The notes below the pieces were generated by a model. The model saw only the letters and a list, made by a program, of their open reading frames with translations, did no database searches and was not told the origin of the DNA. Shown piece by piece: positions 10,151 through 18,958 of a stretch of 64,000 nucleotides of DNA. Numbering within the stretch: position 1 is the first letter of the stretch; every line of letters begins with the position of its first letter. The DNA is from Halobacteriales archaeon (lineage in GTDB: Archaea; Halobacteriota; Halobacteria; Halorutilales; JAHENH01), in NCBI GenBank assembly GCA_018609935.1, contig JAHENH010000076.1:7109-71108 (forward strand). The letters run 5' to 3'. The position numbers and the translations under genes are program-made.

Positions 10151-10684
10151 ATGACAAATCTTTGGACTAACCTAGAAACAGGGCCTAATCCTCCTGAAAC
10201 AATCAATATTGTAGTAGAATGTCTAAAAGGAGAAAGAAACAAATATGAATACGATGAAGATGTAGGGACAGTAGTTTTAGATAGAGTTCTTCACAGCAAT
10301 GTACACTATCCAAGTGATTATGGATTTATACCACAGACATGGTATGATGATGAAGACCCCCTAGATGCACTAGTTTTGGTTAAAGATTCTACATTTCCAG
10401 GATGTGTAATAAAAGCAAGACCTATAGGTTTAATGCGTATGATAGATGATGGAGAAAAAGACGATAAAATAATAGCCGTACCCAGTGAGGATCCTAGATT
10501 CGATGATACAGAAGCCCTAGATGACATATCAGGCCACATAAAAGAAGAGATATTATATTTCTTTGAAACATACAAAGACCTTGAGCCAGGAAAAGAAACG
10601 AATGTAGAAGGATATCATAGCAAAAATAAATCTCTAGACGCTATAGAAAAGGCCATAGACCTCTATAAAAACAAGTTTGAATAG
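10151..10684 (+). CDS. ppa: Inorganic pyrophosphatase
   Basis: This 177-residue family I soluble pyrophosphatase hydrolyses PPi to phosphate and so drives biosynthetic reactions forward. The metal-binding signature DEDPLDALV is at residues 67-75, with Asp67, Asp69 and Asp72 in the expected places. It follows the conserved HYPSDYGFIPQTW segment. Length matches archaeal family I enzymes. It begins a plus-strand group with srp19 and a PHP-domain gene, and is divergent from leuS. Confidence 0.96.
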   Translation: MTNLWTNLETGPNPPETINIVVECLKGERNKYEYDEDVGTVVLDRVLHSNVHYPSDYGFIPQTWYDDEDPLDALVLVKDSTFPGCVIKARPIGLMRMIDDGEKDDKIIAVPSEDPRFDDTEALDDISGHIKEEILYFFETYKDLEPGKETNVEGYHSKNKSLDAIEKAIDLYKNKFE

Positions 10685-10719
10685 AAAAAACTAGACTTGA
10701 TCAATTACAGAAAAACTAG

Positions 10720-10992
10720 ATGAGTGACATAATAATATATCCTGCATATCTAGACAAACAAAAAACAAGATCGGAGGGAAGAAGAGTATCAAGAGATGAG
10801 GCTATAGAGAATCCTAAACCAAAAGAAATTGCAAATGCTGTAGAACAGATAGGATATACATCTATACTAGAAGATAAAAGATATCCAAGAACATGGTGGG
10901 AAAAAGGGAGAGTTACAGTTAAAGACTCAGAAGAACCGAAAACCGAAATACTAAGAGCTATCTGTATCTATATAGACGCAATGAGACAGTAA
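10720..10992 (+). CDS. srp19: Signal recognition particle protein SRP19
   Basis: This 90-residue protein binds the tips of helices 6 and 8 of archaeal SRP RNA and helps SRP54 assemble. Features that fit are the N-terminal IIIYPAYLDKQKTRSEGR segment, the GRRVSRDEAIENP turn, and RYPRTWWEKGRV in the middle. It lies 35 bases after ppa and four bases before the PHP-domain gene. The SRP RNA gene itself was not seen in this window. Confidence 0.94.
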   Translation: MSDIIIYPAYLDKQKTRSEGRRVSRDEAIENPKPKEIANAVEQIGYTSILEDKRYPRTWWEKGRVTVKDSEEPKTEILRAICIYIDAMRQ

Positions 10993-10996
10993 TAAA

Positions 10997-11623
10997 ATGA
11001 TAGATCTACATACACATACATTCTATAGTGATGGTGAGCTCTCTTGTGCTGAACAGGCAAGAAGAGCTGAAATGAAAGGAGTGGAAACATTAGCTATAAC
11101 AGACCATGCAGACCTATCAAATGTCGATGAAGCTATAAAAAGGGTTAATAGAGCAAAAGAATCAGCAGGAATAGAACTATTATCTGGAATAGAGGTTACA
11201 CATGTTCCACCAAGAAAAATAGAGAAAGTTGTAGAAAAAGCGAGAAACGCGGGAGCAGACATAATAGTAGCTCATGGAGAAACACCTGTAGAACCAGTAA
11301 AAGAAGGTACAAATAGAGCCGCAATAGAAGCAAACGTAGACATACTAGGACACCCTGGACTAATAAAAAGAGAAGACGTTAAAAAAGCAAAACAAAACAA
11401 CGTCTACCTAGAAATTACAGCAAGAAGAGGGCACAGTCTAGCTAATGGACATGTAGCAAAACTAGCAAAAGAAAAAAACGCAGACTTAGTCATAAACACA
11501 GATGCACACGGACCAAATGATTTTATAGATAAAAAAGAAGCTATAAAGATAGCAAAATGTGCAGGACTCAAAGAAAAAAAAGCAAAACAAATAATCAAAA
11601 ACGCAAAACAAATACCAAAATAA
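10997..11623 (+). CDS. PHP-domain metal-dependent phosphoesterase
   Basis: This 208-residue protein is a PHP-family hydrolase. The motif HTHTFYSDGE at the N-terminus (first metal site), ITDHAD, the E in GIEVTH, the AHGE segment, GHPG and the C-terminal NTDAHGP supply the metal ligands. Haloarchaeal members are often labelled histidinol-phosphatase-like, but the true substrate is unproven. The archaeal RNase P subunit Rpp30 is also a PHP-like fold; the well-kept catalytic histidines favour an enzyme. Four bases separate it from srp19. Confidence 0.82.
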   Translation: MIDLHTHTFYSDGELSCAEQARRAEMKGVETLAITDHADLSNVDEAIKRVNRAKESAGIELLSGIEVTHVPPRKIEKVVEKARNAGADIIVAHGETPVEPVKEGTNRAAIEANVDILGHPGLIKREDVKKAKQNNVYLEITARRGHSLANGHVAKLAKEKNADLVINTDAHGPNDFIDKKEAIKIAKCAGLKEKKAKQIIKNAKQIPK

Positions 11624-11717
11624 ACCAAAAAATTAAAAATAGAAAATTTATAAAAAATATATTATTAAATTAATTTTCTTTTTATCTAACAAATTAAAGT
11701 AGTTAGTAGGGTTTATA

Positions 11718-13748
11718 CTATACTAGTCTTAGATATCCTTGTTCTGGTTGTATTAGGTCTCCTCTTCGTTTTAGTGAGTCTATGTCTTTTTCTGTTTTTT
11801 CTGGGTCTAGTCCTTCTTGTTCTGCTTTTTCTAGTACGTCTTTTATTGGTGCTTTTCCTTGTCCATGTTCTTTTGTTACATCTTTAACTAGGTCCCTTAT
11901 TAGGTTCATACGTTCTCTTTGGCTGTGGCTATGTCCGGATTCTATGACGTCTACGTCTAGTTCTCCTGTTTCTGGGTCTCGGCTTACATTTTCTAGTGAT
12001 GATTTTGTGACTTTTATTGCTCTTTTTGCGTCTCTTGTTTCTACTTTTTGTGATAGCCGTATTCTTGCACTTGCTTCTGCTAGCCTGACTAGTGCTTCTA
12101 GTTTTCTTGCTGTTACGGGTACTGCGTCTTCTGCTCCTGACGTTCTTAGGTCTACATAGAAGTCTTCTATTTCTTTTCTTGCTTCATCTGTCATTTTTGG
12201 GCTGCAGTTTCTTCTTGCGTATGCTACATATTTTCTTAGTAGTTCTGGAGGTATTTCAGGTTCTACTGCTTCTATTTCTTGTTTTTCGTTGTCTTCTTCC
12301 CTTGCAGCCATTTCTCCAGCATAATTTGTTTTTAGTATGTGTTGGGCCAGCCGGGAGTCTTCTTCTTCGTCTGGTTCGTCTTCTGTTGTGAATATTAAGT
12401 CGAACCTGGAGAGTAGCGCAGGTTCAAGGTTTATTTGTTCTGCTATTCCTTCATATTCATCGAAACGTCCATATTTTGGGTTTGCTGCTGCAAGAAGTGA
12501 ACAACGTGATTTCAGTGTGGCATTTATACCTGCTTTAGCTACACTTACTTGTTGTTGTTCTAGTGATTCATGAAGTGCACTCCTGTCTTTAGAATCCATT
12601 TTGTCTATTTCGTCTACACATGCTACTCCATTGTCGGCTAAAACTAATGCTCCAGCCTCTAATGTCCATTTTCCGTCTCCGAATTCATCTTTTACTGCAG
12701 CCGCTGTTAATCCTGCAGACGTGGATCCTTTACCTGTTGTATATATTCCACGTGGTGCTATTTCTCTTACATACTGTAGTAGCTGTGATTTAGCTGTACC
12801 TGGATCCCCCACCAATAATATATGTATGTCCCCTCTAACACGGGATGTATCAGGTAATGTCTTTGTAACCCCAGAGAATAGTTGTAGAGCCATAGCCATT
12901 TTTTCCTGTCTATATCCATGTATCGATGGAGCTATAGAGTCTATCATTTTTTCATATATATCTTGACTCCTTGCTAGCTCCTCTATCTTTTGTATGTCTT
13001 GGTCTGCTATTTCAAATTCCTCAAAGTCTCTTTCCTCTACCTCGACGTTATTTCCCTCAATATATACCTCAAACGTAGTAGAGTTTTTCCCCGGAGTAGC
13101 CCGTAATATACCGGTTGCAGTAACTCTGTCACCAGGAGCTACCTCACCAGTAATCCCTCCCTCTAGGGTTACATCGACATTTTTAGGTGTTTCACCACCC
13201 CTAAGTCCCTCAGGAGATTCCTGTACCTGTAGTTTCTGTGAATCTACAAACCTGCTTTTATCCTCTAAAAGTTCAAATGGTCCTTTACGCTCACAGCTTA
13301 CACACTGATAAGGATCCTTAAACTCTCCAGACTGCTCTATAACTGTCTCCCCTCCACAGCGCTGACACTCAAAGACAGCCTCAACCACCTTAGGCCTTAC
13401 ATCTGTAGCCTTACGTACTATCCCCTCAACAGAGATTAAATGATTAATATCATCAGACCTGAGCCCTCTTATCTTTGTTTTTGGTGAAAAATTTGAAATA
13501 CGGATCTTAGAATCATCTGATATTTCTACAGCTAATTCAAGATTTCTTAGTGCTGTTTCTGCTTTCTCTATAGCTTTATCTGCCTCATCAACTAGGATGT
13601 CCGCAAGGTCAGGATCAAACTGTAAAAGATCAGTATAACCTACATCTAGCTCTCCTTTCTCTACAACACTCGCCATCTCATTTTTATAGTATTCCCTATA
13701 GAACTCCTCCCATTTCTCCTCTAATCCAATTGACTCAACATCACTCAT
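11718..13748 (-). CDS. mcm: Replicative DNA helicase MCM
   Basis: This 676-residue AAA+ protein is the archaeal replicative helicase, a homohexamer that unwinds DNA at the fork. Visible parts are an N-terminal DNA-binding region with a zinc finger (Cys128, Cys131, Cys149, Cys152), Walker A GDPGTAKS (314-321), Walker B with DEID (379-382), the arginine finger in LLSRFD (Arg448) and a C-terminal winged helix. It has no intein. It lies 19 bases downstream of the L10e gene on the same strand. The protein is acidic for this window and resembles haloarchaeal MCM. Confidence 0.97.
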   Translation of the reverse strand: MSDVESIGLEEKWEEFYREYYKNEMASVVEKGELDVGYTDLLQFDPDLADILVDEADKAIEKAETALRNLELAVEISDDSKIRISNFSPKTKIRGLRSDDINHLISVEGIVRKATDVRPKVVEAVFECQRCGGETVIEQSGEFKDPYQCVSCERKGPFELLEDKSRFVDSQKLQVQESPEGLRGGETPKNVDVTLEGGITGEVAPGDRVTATGILRATPGKNSTTFEVYIEGNNVEVEERDFEEFEIADQDIQKIEELARSQDIYEKMIDSIAPSIHGYRQEKMAMALQLFSGVTKTLPDTSRVRGDIHILLVGDPGTAKSQLLQYVREIAPRGIYTTGKGSTSAGLTAAAVKDEFGDGKWTLEAGALVLADNGVACVDEIDKMDSKDRSALHESLEQQQVSVAKAGINATLKSRCSLLAAANPKYGRFDEYEGIAEQINLEPALLSRFDLIFTTEDEPDEEEDSRLAQHILKTNYAGEMAAREEDNEKQEIEAVEPEIPPELLRKYVAYARRNCSPKMTDEARKEIEDFYVDLRTSGAEDAVPVTARKLEALVRLAEASARIRLSQKVETRDAKRAIKVTKSSLENVSRDPETGELDVDVIESGHSHSQRERMNLIRDLVKDVTKEHGQGKAPIKDVLEKAEQEGLDPEKTEKDIDSLKRRGDLIQPEQGYLRLV

Positions 13749-13767
13749 AACATATCTACCCTCCTAA

Positions 13768-14292
13768 CTATCTAACTAGTTCTTCACCTTCTTCTATCTT
13801 TACCTTACAAGGACAAGGAATCTTAGTATATGCCCTACGTAGAGCATCCTTAGCTATATCAACATCACCAGGATTCATCCTACAGCGCAAGATATTTTGA
13901 CTAACATCGACTCTAGCAGCAGTGCCAACAGGAGTACCAAAAGCTTCACTCATACCACTAGACACCCTATCAGCACCAGCACCAGTGGCCTGTTTATTCT
14001 CACGTAAAACATGATGAGGATAAACCAACACACTCATCTTATACCCCTCCTCAGAGTCCTTCTCCATTTTCTTATTAGCAGCAACCCTAGCACTCTCTAA
14101 AGCACTATGTCTAATCTGACATTCTTCCTCAGCCCTCAAAACGACAGAAACGGGATACTCATCATCATCAGCAGACAAATCCCCCATCTCATATTGAGTA
14201 ACCTTAGAACCAGGTACCCCCTCAATATACTCCCTTCTAGTATACGCCTTACCATCAAACTCTCTATACATACTAGCAGGTTTCCTAGCCAT
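13768..14292 (-). CDS. rpl10e: 50S ribosomal protein L10e (uL16)
   Basis: This 174-residue protein of the large subunit sits near the peptidyl-transferase centre and the binding site for tRNA. The N-terminus MARKPASMYREFDGKAYTRR and the segments EECQIRHSALESAR and YPHHVLRENKQATGAGADRVS are highly conserved in archaeal L10e. It is the upstream gene of mcm. Its coding strand is richer in G and T than most neighbours, in line with the block pattern described in the findings. Confidence 0.96.
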   Translation of the reverse strand: MARKPASMYREFDGKAYTRREYIEGVPGSKVTQYEMGDLSADDDEYPVSVVLRAEEECQIRHSALESARVAANKKMEKDSEEGYKMSVLVYPHHVLRENKQATGAGADRVSSGMSEAFGTPVGTAARVDVSQNILRCRMNPGDVDIAKDALRRAYTKIPCPCKVKIEEGEELVR

Positions 14293-14459
14293 ACTTAATC
14301 AATCAATACTCAGAGTTCATCTCCGAAAAACCTTCCGAGGTTCACCCAAACAAACTAAACTCTAATACGAAAATACCAGATAATCTAAAAAACAAATAAA
14401 GCCAATATTATTCTATATATAAAATCAATATATGATAAGAATATAGACTAATTTAAACT

Positions 14460-14684
14460 ATGAAAGTCACAGTAGATGTAGTAAATGGAATAGAGAAAAA
14501 CATAGAGATAGATCAAAATACAACATATGAAGACCTAATAAGAAAAGTAGGAGAAACACCCGAGGGGGCAGTAGCTCTAGTGGATGGACAACCACATCCA
14601 GAAGACGAAAAAGTCACAGATAAAAAACCTAAAGAAAAAAAAGTAAAAATCCTAAAAACGGTCTCCGGAGGACAAAACCCCTAA
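14460..14684 (+). CDS. Ubiquitin-like small archaeal modifier protein (SAMP2/Urm1-like)
   Basis: This 74-residue beta-grasp protein resembles haloarchaeal SAMP2, which is conjugated to lysines (sampylation) and also supplies sulfur for tRNA thiolation after activation by an E1-like enzyme. The opening MKVTVDVVNG and the VDGQP turn are the recognisable parts. The diglycine needed for activation is present (residues 70-71), but three residues, QNP, follow it before the stop. Known haloarchaeal SAMPs end exactly at GG, so this form would need trimming. The gene stands alone between rpl10e and rpl21e. Confidence 0.78.
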   Translation: MKVTVDVVNGIEKNIEIDQNTTYEDLIRKVGETPEGAVALVDGQPHPEDEKVTDKKPKEKKVKILKTVSGGQNP

Positions 14685-14922
14685 AAACAATAGTATATTT
14701 TTAGGCTTTAAGATCCTAATAACCACAAAAATCTAGTCCACTGTTAGATGGATTTAATATTTTTAGACATATCTATCCGCAACTATATACCTGTATATTG
14801 TGGTTTATTTATGTGTTTGTGTGTTGTTGGGTGTTTCTTAGTTTTTGTGATGTGAGTATGTAATGGAGGATATGCCATGTTTTCTAGGAAGTTTTATGGA
14901 TGATAAATATATAGTTTGTTGT

Positions 14923-15186
14923 ATGAAGGAAAGAAAGAAGCTAAGTAATTCTCCTAGAGAGCAGGGTATGAGTCCTCCTAGTCGTGCTGTAGAGGAGTTT
15001 GAGAAGGGAGAAAAGGTGCATATTGATATTAATAAGAGTCTGCATAAGGGTAGGCCACATCCTAGGTTTCAGGGGCATACTGGTGAAATAGTTGGGAGTC
15101 AGGGTAGGGCTTATAAGGTTGAGATAAAAGATAAAGATAAAACTAAGATTTTAATTGTTACTCCTCATCATTTGAAGCGCCCTTAA
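14923..15186 (+). CDS. rpl21e: 50S ribosomal protein L21e
   Basis: The protein is recognised from SPREQGMSPPSRAVEEFEKG, then PHPRFQGHTGEIVGSQGRAYKV and the C-terminal VTPHHLKRP, all conserved in archaeal L21e. The start is uncertain. From Met at 14923 the protein has 87 residues and lacks the usual ten or so residues ahead of TRGKLK. The frame stays open back to an ATG at 14863, but those 20 residues (cysteine-rich, hydrophobic) do not resemble L21e. The last 29 bases overlap the convergent nucleotidyltransferase gene. Confidence 0.88.
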   Translation: MKERKKLSNSPREQGMSPPSRAVEEFEKGEKVHIDINKSLHKGRPHPRFQGHTGEIVGSQGRAYKVEIKDKDKTKILIVTPHHLKRP

Positions 15187-16186
15187 TTTTTGTTCTTTCG
15201 CCAATAACAGAATCTTTTATTTGTATTTTTTCTATAGTTGATTTTTTGTCGACTATACAGTTTTCCAGATTACAATTATTTAGTGAGACTTCATCGAATA
15301 TAATTGAGTTTTTTATTTTTGAGTCTTTGATGTTTGATGTATCTTTTATATATGAGTTTTTTATTTTTGAGTCTTTGATGTTTGATGTATCTTTTATATA
15401 TGAGTTTTTTATTTTTGAGTCTTTGATGTTTGATATGTTTTCTATTAGGTTTTCTCCATTTAGTAGGTAGTGGTTTGCTTTTAGGTATCCTTCTGGTGTT
15501 CCTATATCAAACCAATATCCATCGAATATATATCCATATATTTCTTGGTTTTTATTTATCCATTCTAGGAAAAATCCTGGAGCATCCGGGTTTCCACCCT
15601 CATCGAAGTATTTGTCTATCATTTTTATAGTTGAGGCAGGAAAGACATAGCAGGCAGTTGATACAAGGCTGCTTTTTGGGTTTTCGGGTTTTTCTTGCAT
15701 TTCTTTTATTTTATTTGATTTGTTTATAGAGACAACTCCATAGCTTTTAGCTTGGTTTTTGGATCCTACATCATAACATGCAACACATGTATTCTGTTTT
15801 TCTTCATAGAAATCTATTAGGCTATGTATATTAAATGAAAAAAGGTTGTCTCCAGCTATAACGCAAAGATCACTATCTAGGTTTTTTTCCTCGACAAGCT
15901 GATCTAGTGCCTTTACAGTACCTAGTTTTTCCTGTTCTTTTTCTGTATATTCTATTACAAGCTCAGGTTTACTATAACCAGAATCTTCTATGTAACTAGC
16001 AAAATCTTCTTTAAACCGTTTATTAGTGCTTATATAGACAGAAGATATTCTTTCCTCGTCTTCAAGTTCTTCAAGTATATAATCAACTATCGAACGTCCA
16101 GCGACAGGTAATAATGGTTTTGCTCTATCTTTTGTTATAGGCCAAAGACGGGTTGCATAGCCACCAGCAAGGACAACGGCATCCAT
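15158..16186 (-). CDS. Sugar-1-phosphate nucleotidyltransferase with beta-helix tail
   Basis: This roughly 342-residue enzyme makes an NDP-sugar from NTP and a sugar 1-phosphate. The N-terminal nucleotide-binding motif is LAGGYATRLWPITKDRAKPLLPV, with catalytic features such as AGDNLF and FDIGTPEGY. The family resembles archaeal AglF/RfbA-type glucose-1-phosphate transferases. The C-terminal part is a hexapeptide-like beta-helix that contains an almost exact 16-residue tandem duplication (see the repeat). Start chosen at the ATG at 16184-16186 so that the protein begins MDAVVLAGG; three more codons are open upstream. Its 3' end overlaps the convergent rpl21e. Confidence 0.88.
   Translation of the reverse strand: MDAVVLAGGYATRLWPITKDRAKPLLPVAGRSIVDYILEELEDEERISSVYISTNKRFKEDFASYIEDSGYSKPELVIEYTEKEQEKLGTVKALDQLVEEKNLDSDLCVIAGDNLFSFNIHSLIDFYEEKQNTCVACYDVGSKNQAKSYGVVSINKSNKIKEMQEKPENPKSSLVSTACYVFPASTIKMIDKYFDEGGNPDAPGFFLEWINKNQEIYGYIFDGYWFDIGTPEGYLKANHYLLNGENLIENISNIKDSKIKNSYIKDTSNIKDSKIKNSYIKDTSNIKDSKIKNSIIFDEVSLNNCNLENCIVDKKSTIEKIQIKDSVIGERTKIKGASNDEE
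15306..15436. repeat. In-frame 48-bp tandem repeat in a beta-helix coding region
   Basis: Two complete 48-base units (15306-15353 and 15354-15401) are followed by a partial third that diverges near 15436. The length is a multiple of three, so each copy adds 16 residues of the pattern SNIKDSKIKNSYIKDT to the C-terminal helix of the nucleotidyltransferase. The DNA copies look identical, pointing to recent duplication. Confidence 0.93.
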
Positions 16187-16427
16187 TATATACAAACCAA
16201 TTAGAAAGACCGTTATTTATATTCTTTTATTATACCAAACAAAAAATGTCAGACACAAAAAACACAAAACAAAAATATATTAGATAAACAAGATGTCTAC
16301 CTTTGGTTCTATTTTCCTTTTGAAGATATCTTATATATGATATTTAATTTTCAGTGAGGGTATGTTGGTATAGTTGGTTTGTGTCTTTTACTGATATTTA
16401 TTTATCTATTTAGAAATATGGGTGTAT

Positions 16428-17717
16428 TTATTTGTTTTTTAGGGTTTTTATGTGTTGTATTTTTTGTTCTATTAGTTGTTTTTTTCCTATGTCGTGTCGG
16501 GCTCTTAGTGGTTCTGTTATGTTTAGTGCGTTTCCTGCTTTTTTTTCTGCTTTTTCTATGGTTTCTCCTATACCTACTGTTGCATATGATCTGGAGGTTG
16601 TAGTGTATATGTTTCCTTGTTTTTCTTCTACGCTTGCATAGAACAAAATCGTGTCATTACCATTTGGTTGTTTTGGAGTTATTTTTTTTCCTTTACTTTT
16701 TTCTCGGTTTTCAGGGTATCCACTAGGTACAGCATATTTACATACTGTAGCCTTTTTTGAGAAACTTACCTCTGGTAGAGTTCCCTGTTTAGCTTTTTTA
16801 AGTATGTCTTTTAGTGGGGTTTCTAGTATGGGGAGGACATTCATTGCTTCAGGGTCACCAAATCTTGCATTGAATTCTACAACTTTTGGGCCATCGGCTG
16901 TAAGCATAAACTGTCCATACAGTATTCCCCGATAACTATCAAGTTCTTCTATTGTTTCTTGCATAATGGAGACTGCATCATCGTAGCCTTTCTGTTCCAT
17001 AAATGGAAGCAAGTTTCCAGAATCGTTATAGCTACCCATACCGCCAGTATTAGGTCCCTTCTCACCCTCATATGCTCTCTTATGATCTTGTACAGCAGGC
17101 ATTGTCTGTATCTCCCCATTTGCAACAAATGCTTGAAGTGTAAATTCTTCACCTATTAGTCTATCCTCAATTATAAAAGACTCATAGCTTTCCTTCCCTA
17201 TCATATCCTGAATATATTCTTTAGCCTCATCTTTAGATATCTGGTCACCAGTAACCTTTACACCCTTACCACCAGTCAATCCCTCAGGCTTTACAGCCAC
17301 ATCACCATCCCTAGACTCAATATAGCTTACAGCTTCATCTGGATCCTCAAAGACCTCAAAGCTAGGACATCCCTCTATACCGTTCTCTTTCATAAAACGT
17401 CTGGCCCACGGTTTATCGGTCTCTATTTTTGCATCCTCCTTTTTAGGTCCAAAACAATATATGCCAGTTTTTTCAAGTTCATCAGAGACACCTGCAGCTA
17501 GTGGTGCTTCAGGACCAACAATAGCAATATCTACATCTTTTTTTTCAGCATAATCCACAACCTCTACTGGATCCTTTGTATCCATCTCTTCCACGTCTTT
17601 TGCTAGTTTTACGATACCAGGATTTCTATTATCTACAGCTGCAAAAAGTTCTACATCACTGAGTGCCCATGCAATTGCATGTTCTCTCCCACCGGACCCT
17701 ACAAGTAATACTTTCAT
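16428..17717 (-). CDS. purD: Phosphoribosylamine--glycine ligase
   Basis: This 429-residue ATP-grasp enzyme joins glycine to 5-phosphoribosylamine in purine synthesis. The N-terminal MKVLLVGSGGREHAIAWAL, the VGPEAPLAAG segment, the ATP-binding loop PEGLTGGKGVKV and the metal-binding NARFGDPE are all present. Length is standard. It is a stand-alone minus-strand gene here. The last 80 codons are strongly A-rich on the coding strand. Confidence 0.96.
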   Translation of the reverse strand: MKVLLVGSGGREHAIAWALSDVELFAAVDNRNPGIVKLAKDVEEMDTKDPVEVVDYAEKKDVDIAIVGPEAPLAAGVSDELEKTGIYCFGPKKEDAKIETDKPWARRFMKENGIEGCPSFEVFEDPDEAVSYIESRDGDVAVKPEGLTGGKGVKVTGDQISKDEAKEYIQDMIGKESYESFIIEDRLIGEEFTLQAFVANGEIQTMPAVQDHKRAYEGEKGPNTGGMGSYNDSGNLLPFMEQKGYDDAVSIMQETIEELDSYRGILYGQFMLTADGPKVVEFNARFGDPEAMNVLPILETPLKDILKKAKQGTLPEVSFSKKATVCKYAVPSGYPENREKSKGKKITPKQPNGNDTILFYASVEEKQGNIYTTTSRSYATVGIGETIEKAEKKAGNALNITEPLRARHDIGKKQLIEQKIQHIKTLKNK

Positions 17718-17841
17718 GTTTAACAGTCAGATAATAAAAAATAAAACTCTGTCGTAACAGACCCAAACACCTTTCTACACAATATAATGATGAAAATTAT
17801 TGAGGATGACTACAAATAATATATTTTTTAGATATACTGGT

Positions 17842-18135
17842 TTAATTCCATTCTTCTAGTCCGTCTTTTAGGTTGTATACTTTATCTCCATTTATTCCTC
17901 CATATGCATCTAGCATTGCTGCTGCTTGACGTGATGCCTCTCCTCTTTCACATACTAATATTATGGGTTCTTTTTCTTCTAGTCTACCTAGAAATCCAGT
18001 AAATTTGTTGAATGGTGCTGATATAGAGTCTGGAATATGCCATTCATTATATTCATCTGGTTCTCTTACATCAACTATTGTTGCACCGTTTTCTATCAAT
18101 TCTTTAGCTTTTTCTACAGATATTTCTTTACCCAT
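17842..18135 (-). CDS. Rhodanese-like sulfurtransferase domain protein
   Basis: This 97-residue single-domain rhodanese probably carries sulfur as a persulfide on Cys62 in the loop VCERGEASR. Other rhodanese marks are IVDVREPDEYNEWHIPDS near the N-terminus and the final LKDGLEEW. It is divergent from engB with only 41 bases between the starts, so the two share a promoter region. Sulfur flow to SAMP-dependent tRNA thiolation is conceivable but not shown. Confidence 0.88.
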   Translation of the reverse strand: MGKEISVEKAKELIENGATIVDVREPDEYNEWHIPDSISAPFNKFTGFLGRLEEKEPIILVCERGEASRQAAAMLDAYGGINGDKVYNLKDGLEEWN

Positions 18136-18176
18136 TTAGAAAAAATGAGGTAGCCACAATACAAAACTTTATATAA

Positions 18177-18791
18177 ATGTCTTTTAGTTCACCAGATGTA
18201 GAAAATGAAATCATACTTGTGGGTAGATCAAATGTAGGGAAAAGCGCAATAGCAAGAGAACTAATAGGAAAAAAATTCACGGTAGGAAAACGCCCAGGAG
18301 TAACACTAGAACCAAACCATTGGATCGAAAACAACTTTGTATTAACAGACATGCCAGGTTTTGGGTTCATGGAAGGGATAGATGAGCAAAGAAGAGAAAA
18401 AATAAAAGACAATATAGTCAGATATATAGAAAAAAGAAAAAACAAGATACTACTAGCAATACATGTAATAGATGCTAACTCGTTTGTAGAAATTGTAGAT
18501 AGATGGGAAAAAAGAGGGGACATACCACACGATATAGATCTACACGAATTTTTATTAGACCTAGAAATAAAAACTGTAGTCGCAGTAAATAAAATTGATA
18601 AAGTAGATAACAAAGACAAAACACTAGACAAAATAGGAGAGAGGCTAGGATATTTACCTCCATGGAAACAATGGAAAGATACACTAGTACCAATTAGTGC
18701 AAAACGTGGATCCACGCAAAAACTAAAAGACTGCATACGAAAACAACTGGAAAAACAAAACAAAAACCAACTATACAAACACATAAACTAA
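18177..18791 (+). CDS. engB: GTP-binding protein EngB/YsxC family
   Basis: This 204-residue TRAFAC GTPase has P-loop GRSNVGKS (16-23), the switch region RPGVT, G3 DMPGFG and G4 NKID. Bacterial EngB helps assemble the large ribosomal subunit; the archaeal role is assumed to be similar. The insertion around RWEKRGDIPHDIDLHEFL matches archaeal EngB. The start is close to the divergent rhodanese gene. The C-terminus is Lys/Asn/Gln-rich. Confidence 0.92.
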   Translation: MSFSSPDVENEIILVGRSNVGKSAIARELIGKKFTVGKRPGVTLEPNHWIENNFVLTDMPGFGFMEGIDEQRREKIKDNIVRYIEKRKNKILLAIHVIDANSFVEIVDRWEKRGDIPHDIDLHEFLLDLEIKTVVAVNKIDKVDNKDKTLDKIGERLGYLPPWKQWKDTLVPISAKRGSTQKLKDCIRKQLEKQNKNQLYKHIN

Positions 18792-18832
18792 GAAATTCTT
18801 AAATAAATATATTAAATTCTATGTAAATAATT

Positions 18833-18890
18833 GTGAACTACCCCGACTTACTCACTCACTTCTTTTGCTCCTTGAGGGAGGAGGGTTAGC
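18833..18890 (+). repeat. GTGAACTAC motif followed by a hairpin (copy A)
   Basis: GTGAACTAC (18833-18841) is followed by a CCCCGAC run and a short stem CTCC/GGAG around 18868-18882. It sits between the convergent genes engB and the HTH gene. Similar GTGAACTAC-plus-hairpin units occur at 29.2 and 59.4 kb. They resemble ends of IS200/IS605-type elements but could also act as transcription terminators. Confidence 0.4.
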
Positions 18891-18958
18891 TTATAAAGAG
18901 TTAAAAAAGGTCCTTAGTTAGAATTTAAAATATTAGATTAATTTTGTATTAAATTTGG

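Noticed and set aside
16345..16385. tRNA-like 5' half (GGTATGTTGGTATAGTTGG)
   Set aside because: It resembles a D-arm, but no anticodon stem, T-loop (GGTTCGA) or acceptor complement follows, so no tRNA is called.
17780..17815. C/D-box RNA candidate (ATGATGA ... GGATGA)
   Set aside because: A C-like box is present, but no CTGA D box follows in range.
18168..18176. TTTATATAA as TATA box of engB
   Set aside because: It touches the ATG; an archaeal TATA box should lie about 25 bases before transcription start, so it would place the transcript start inside the gene.
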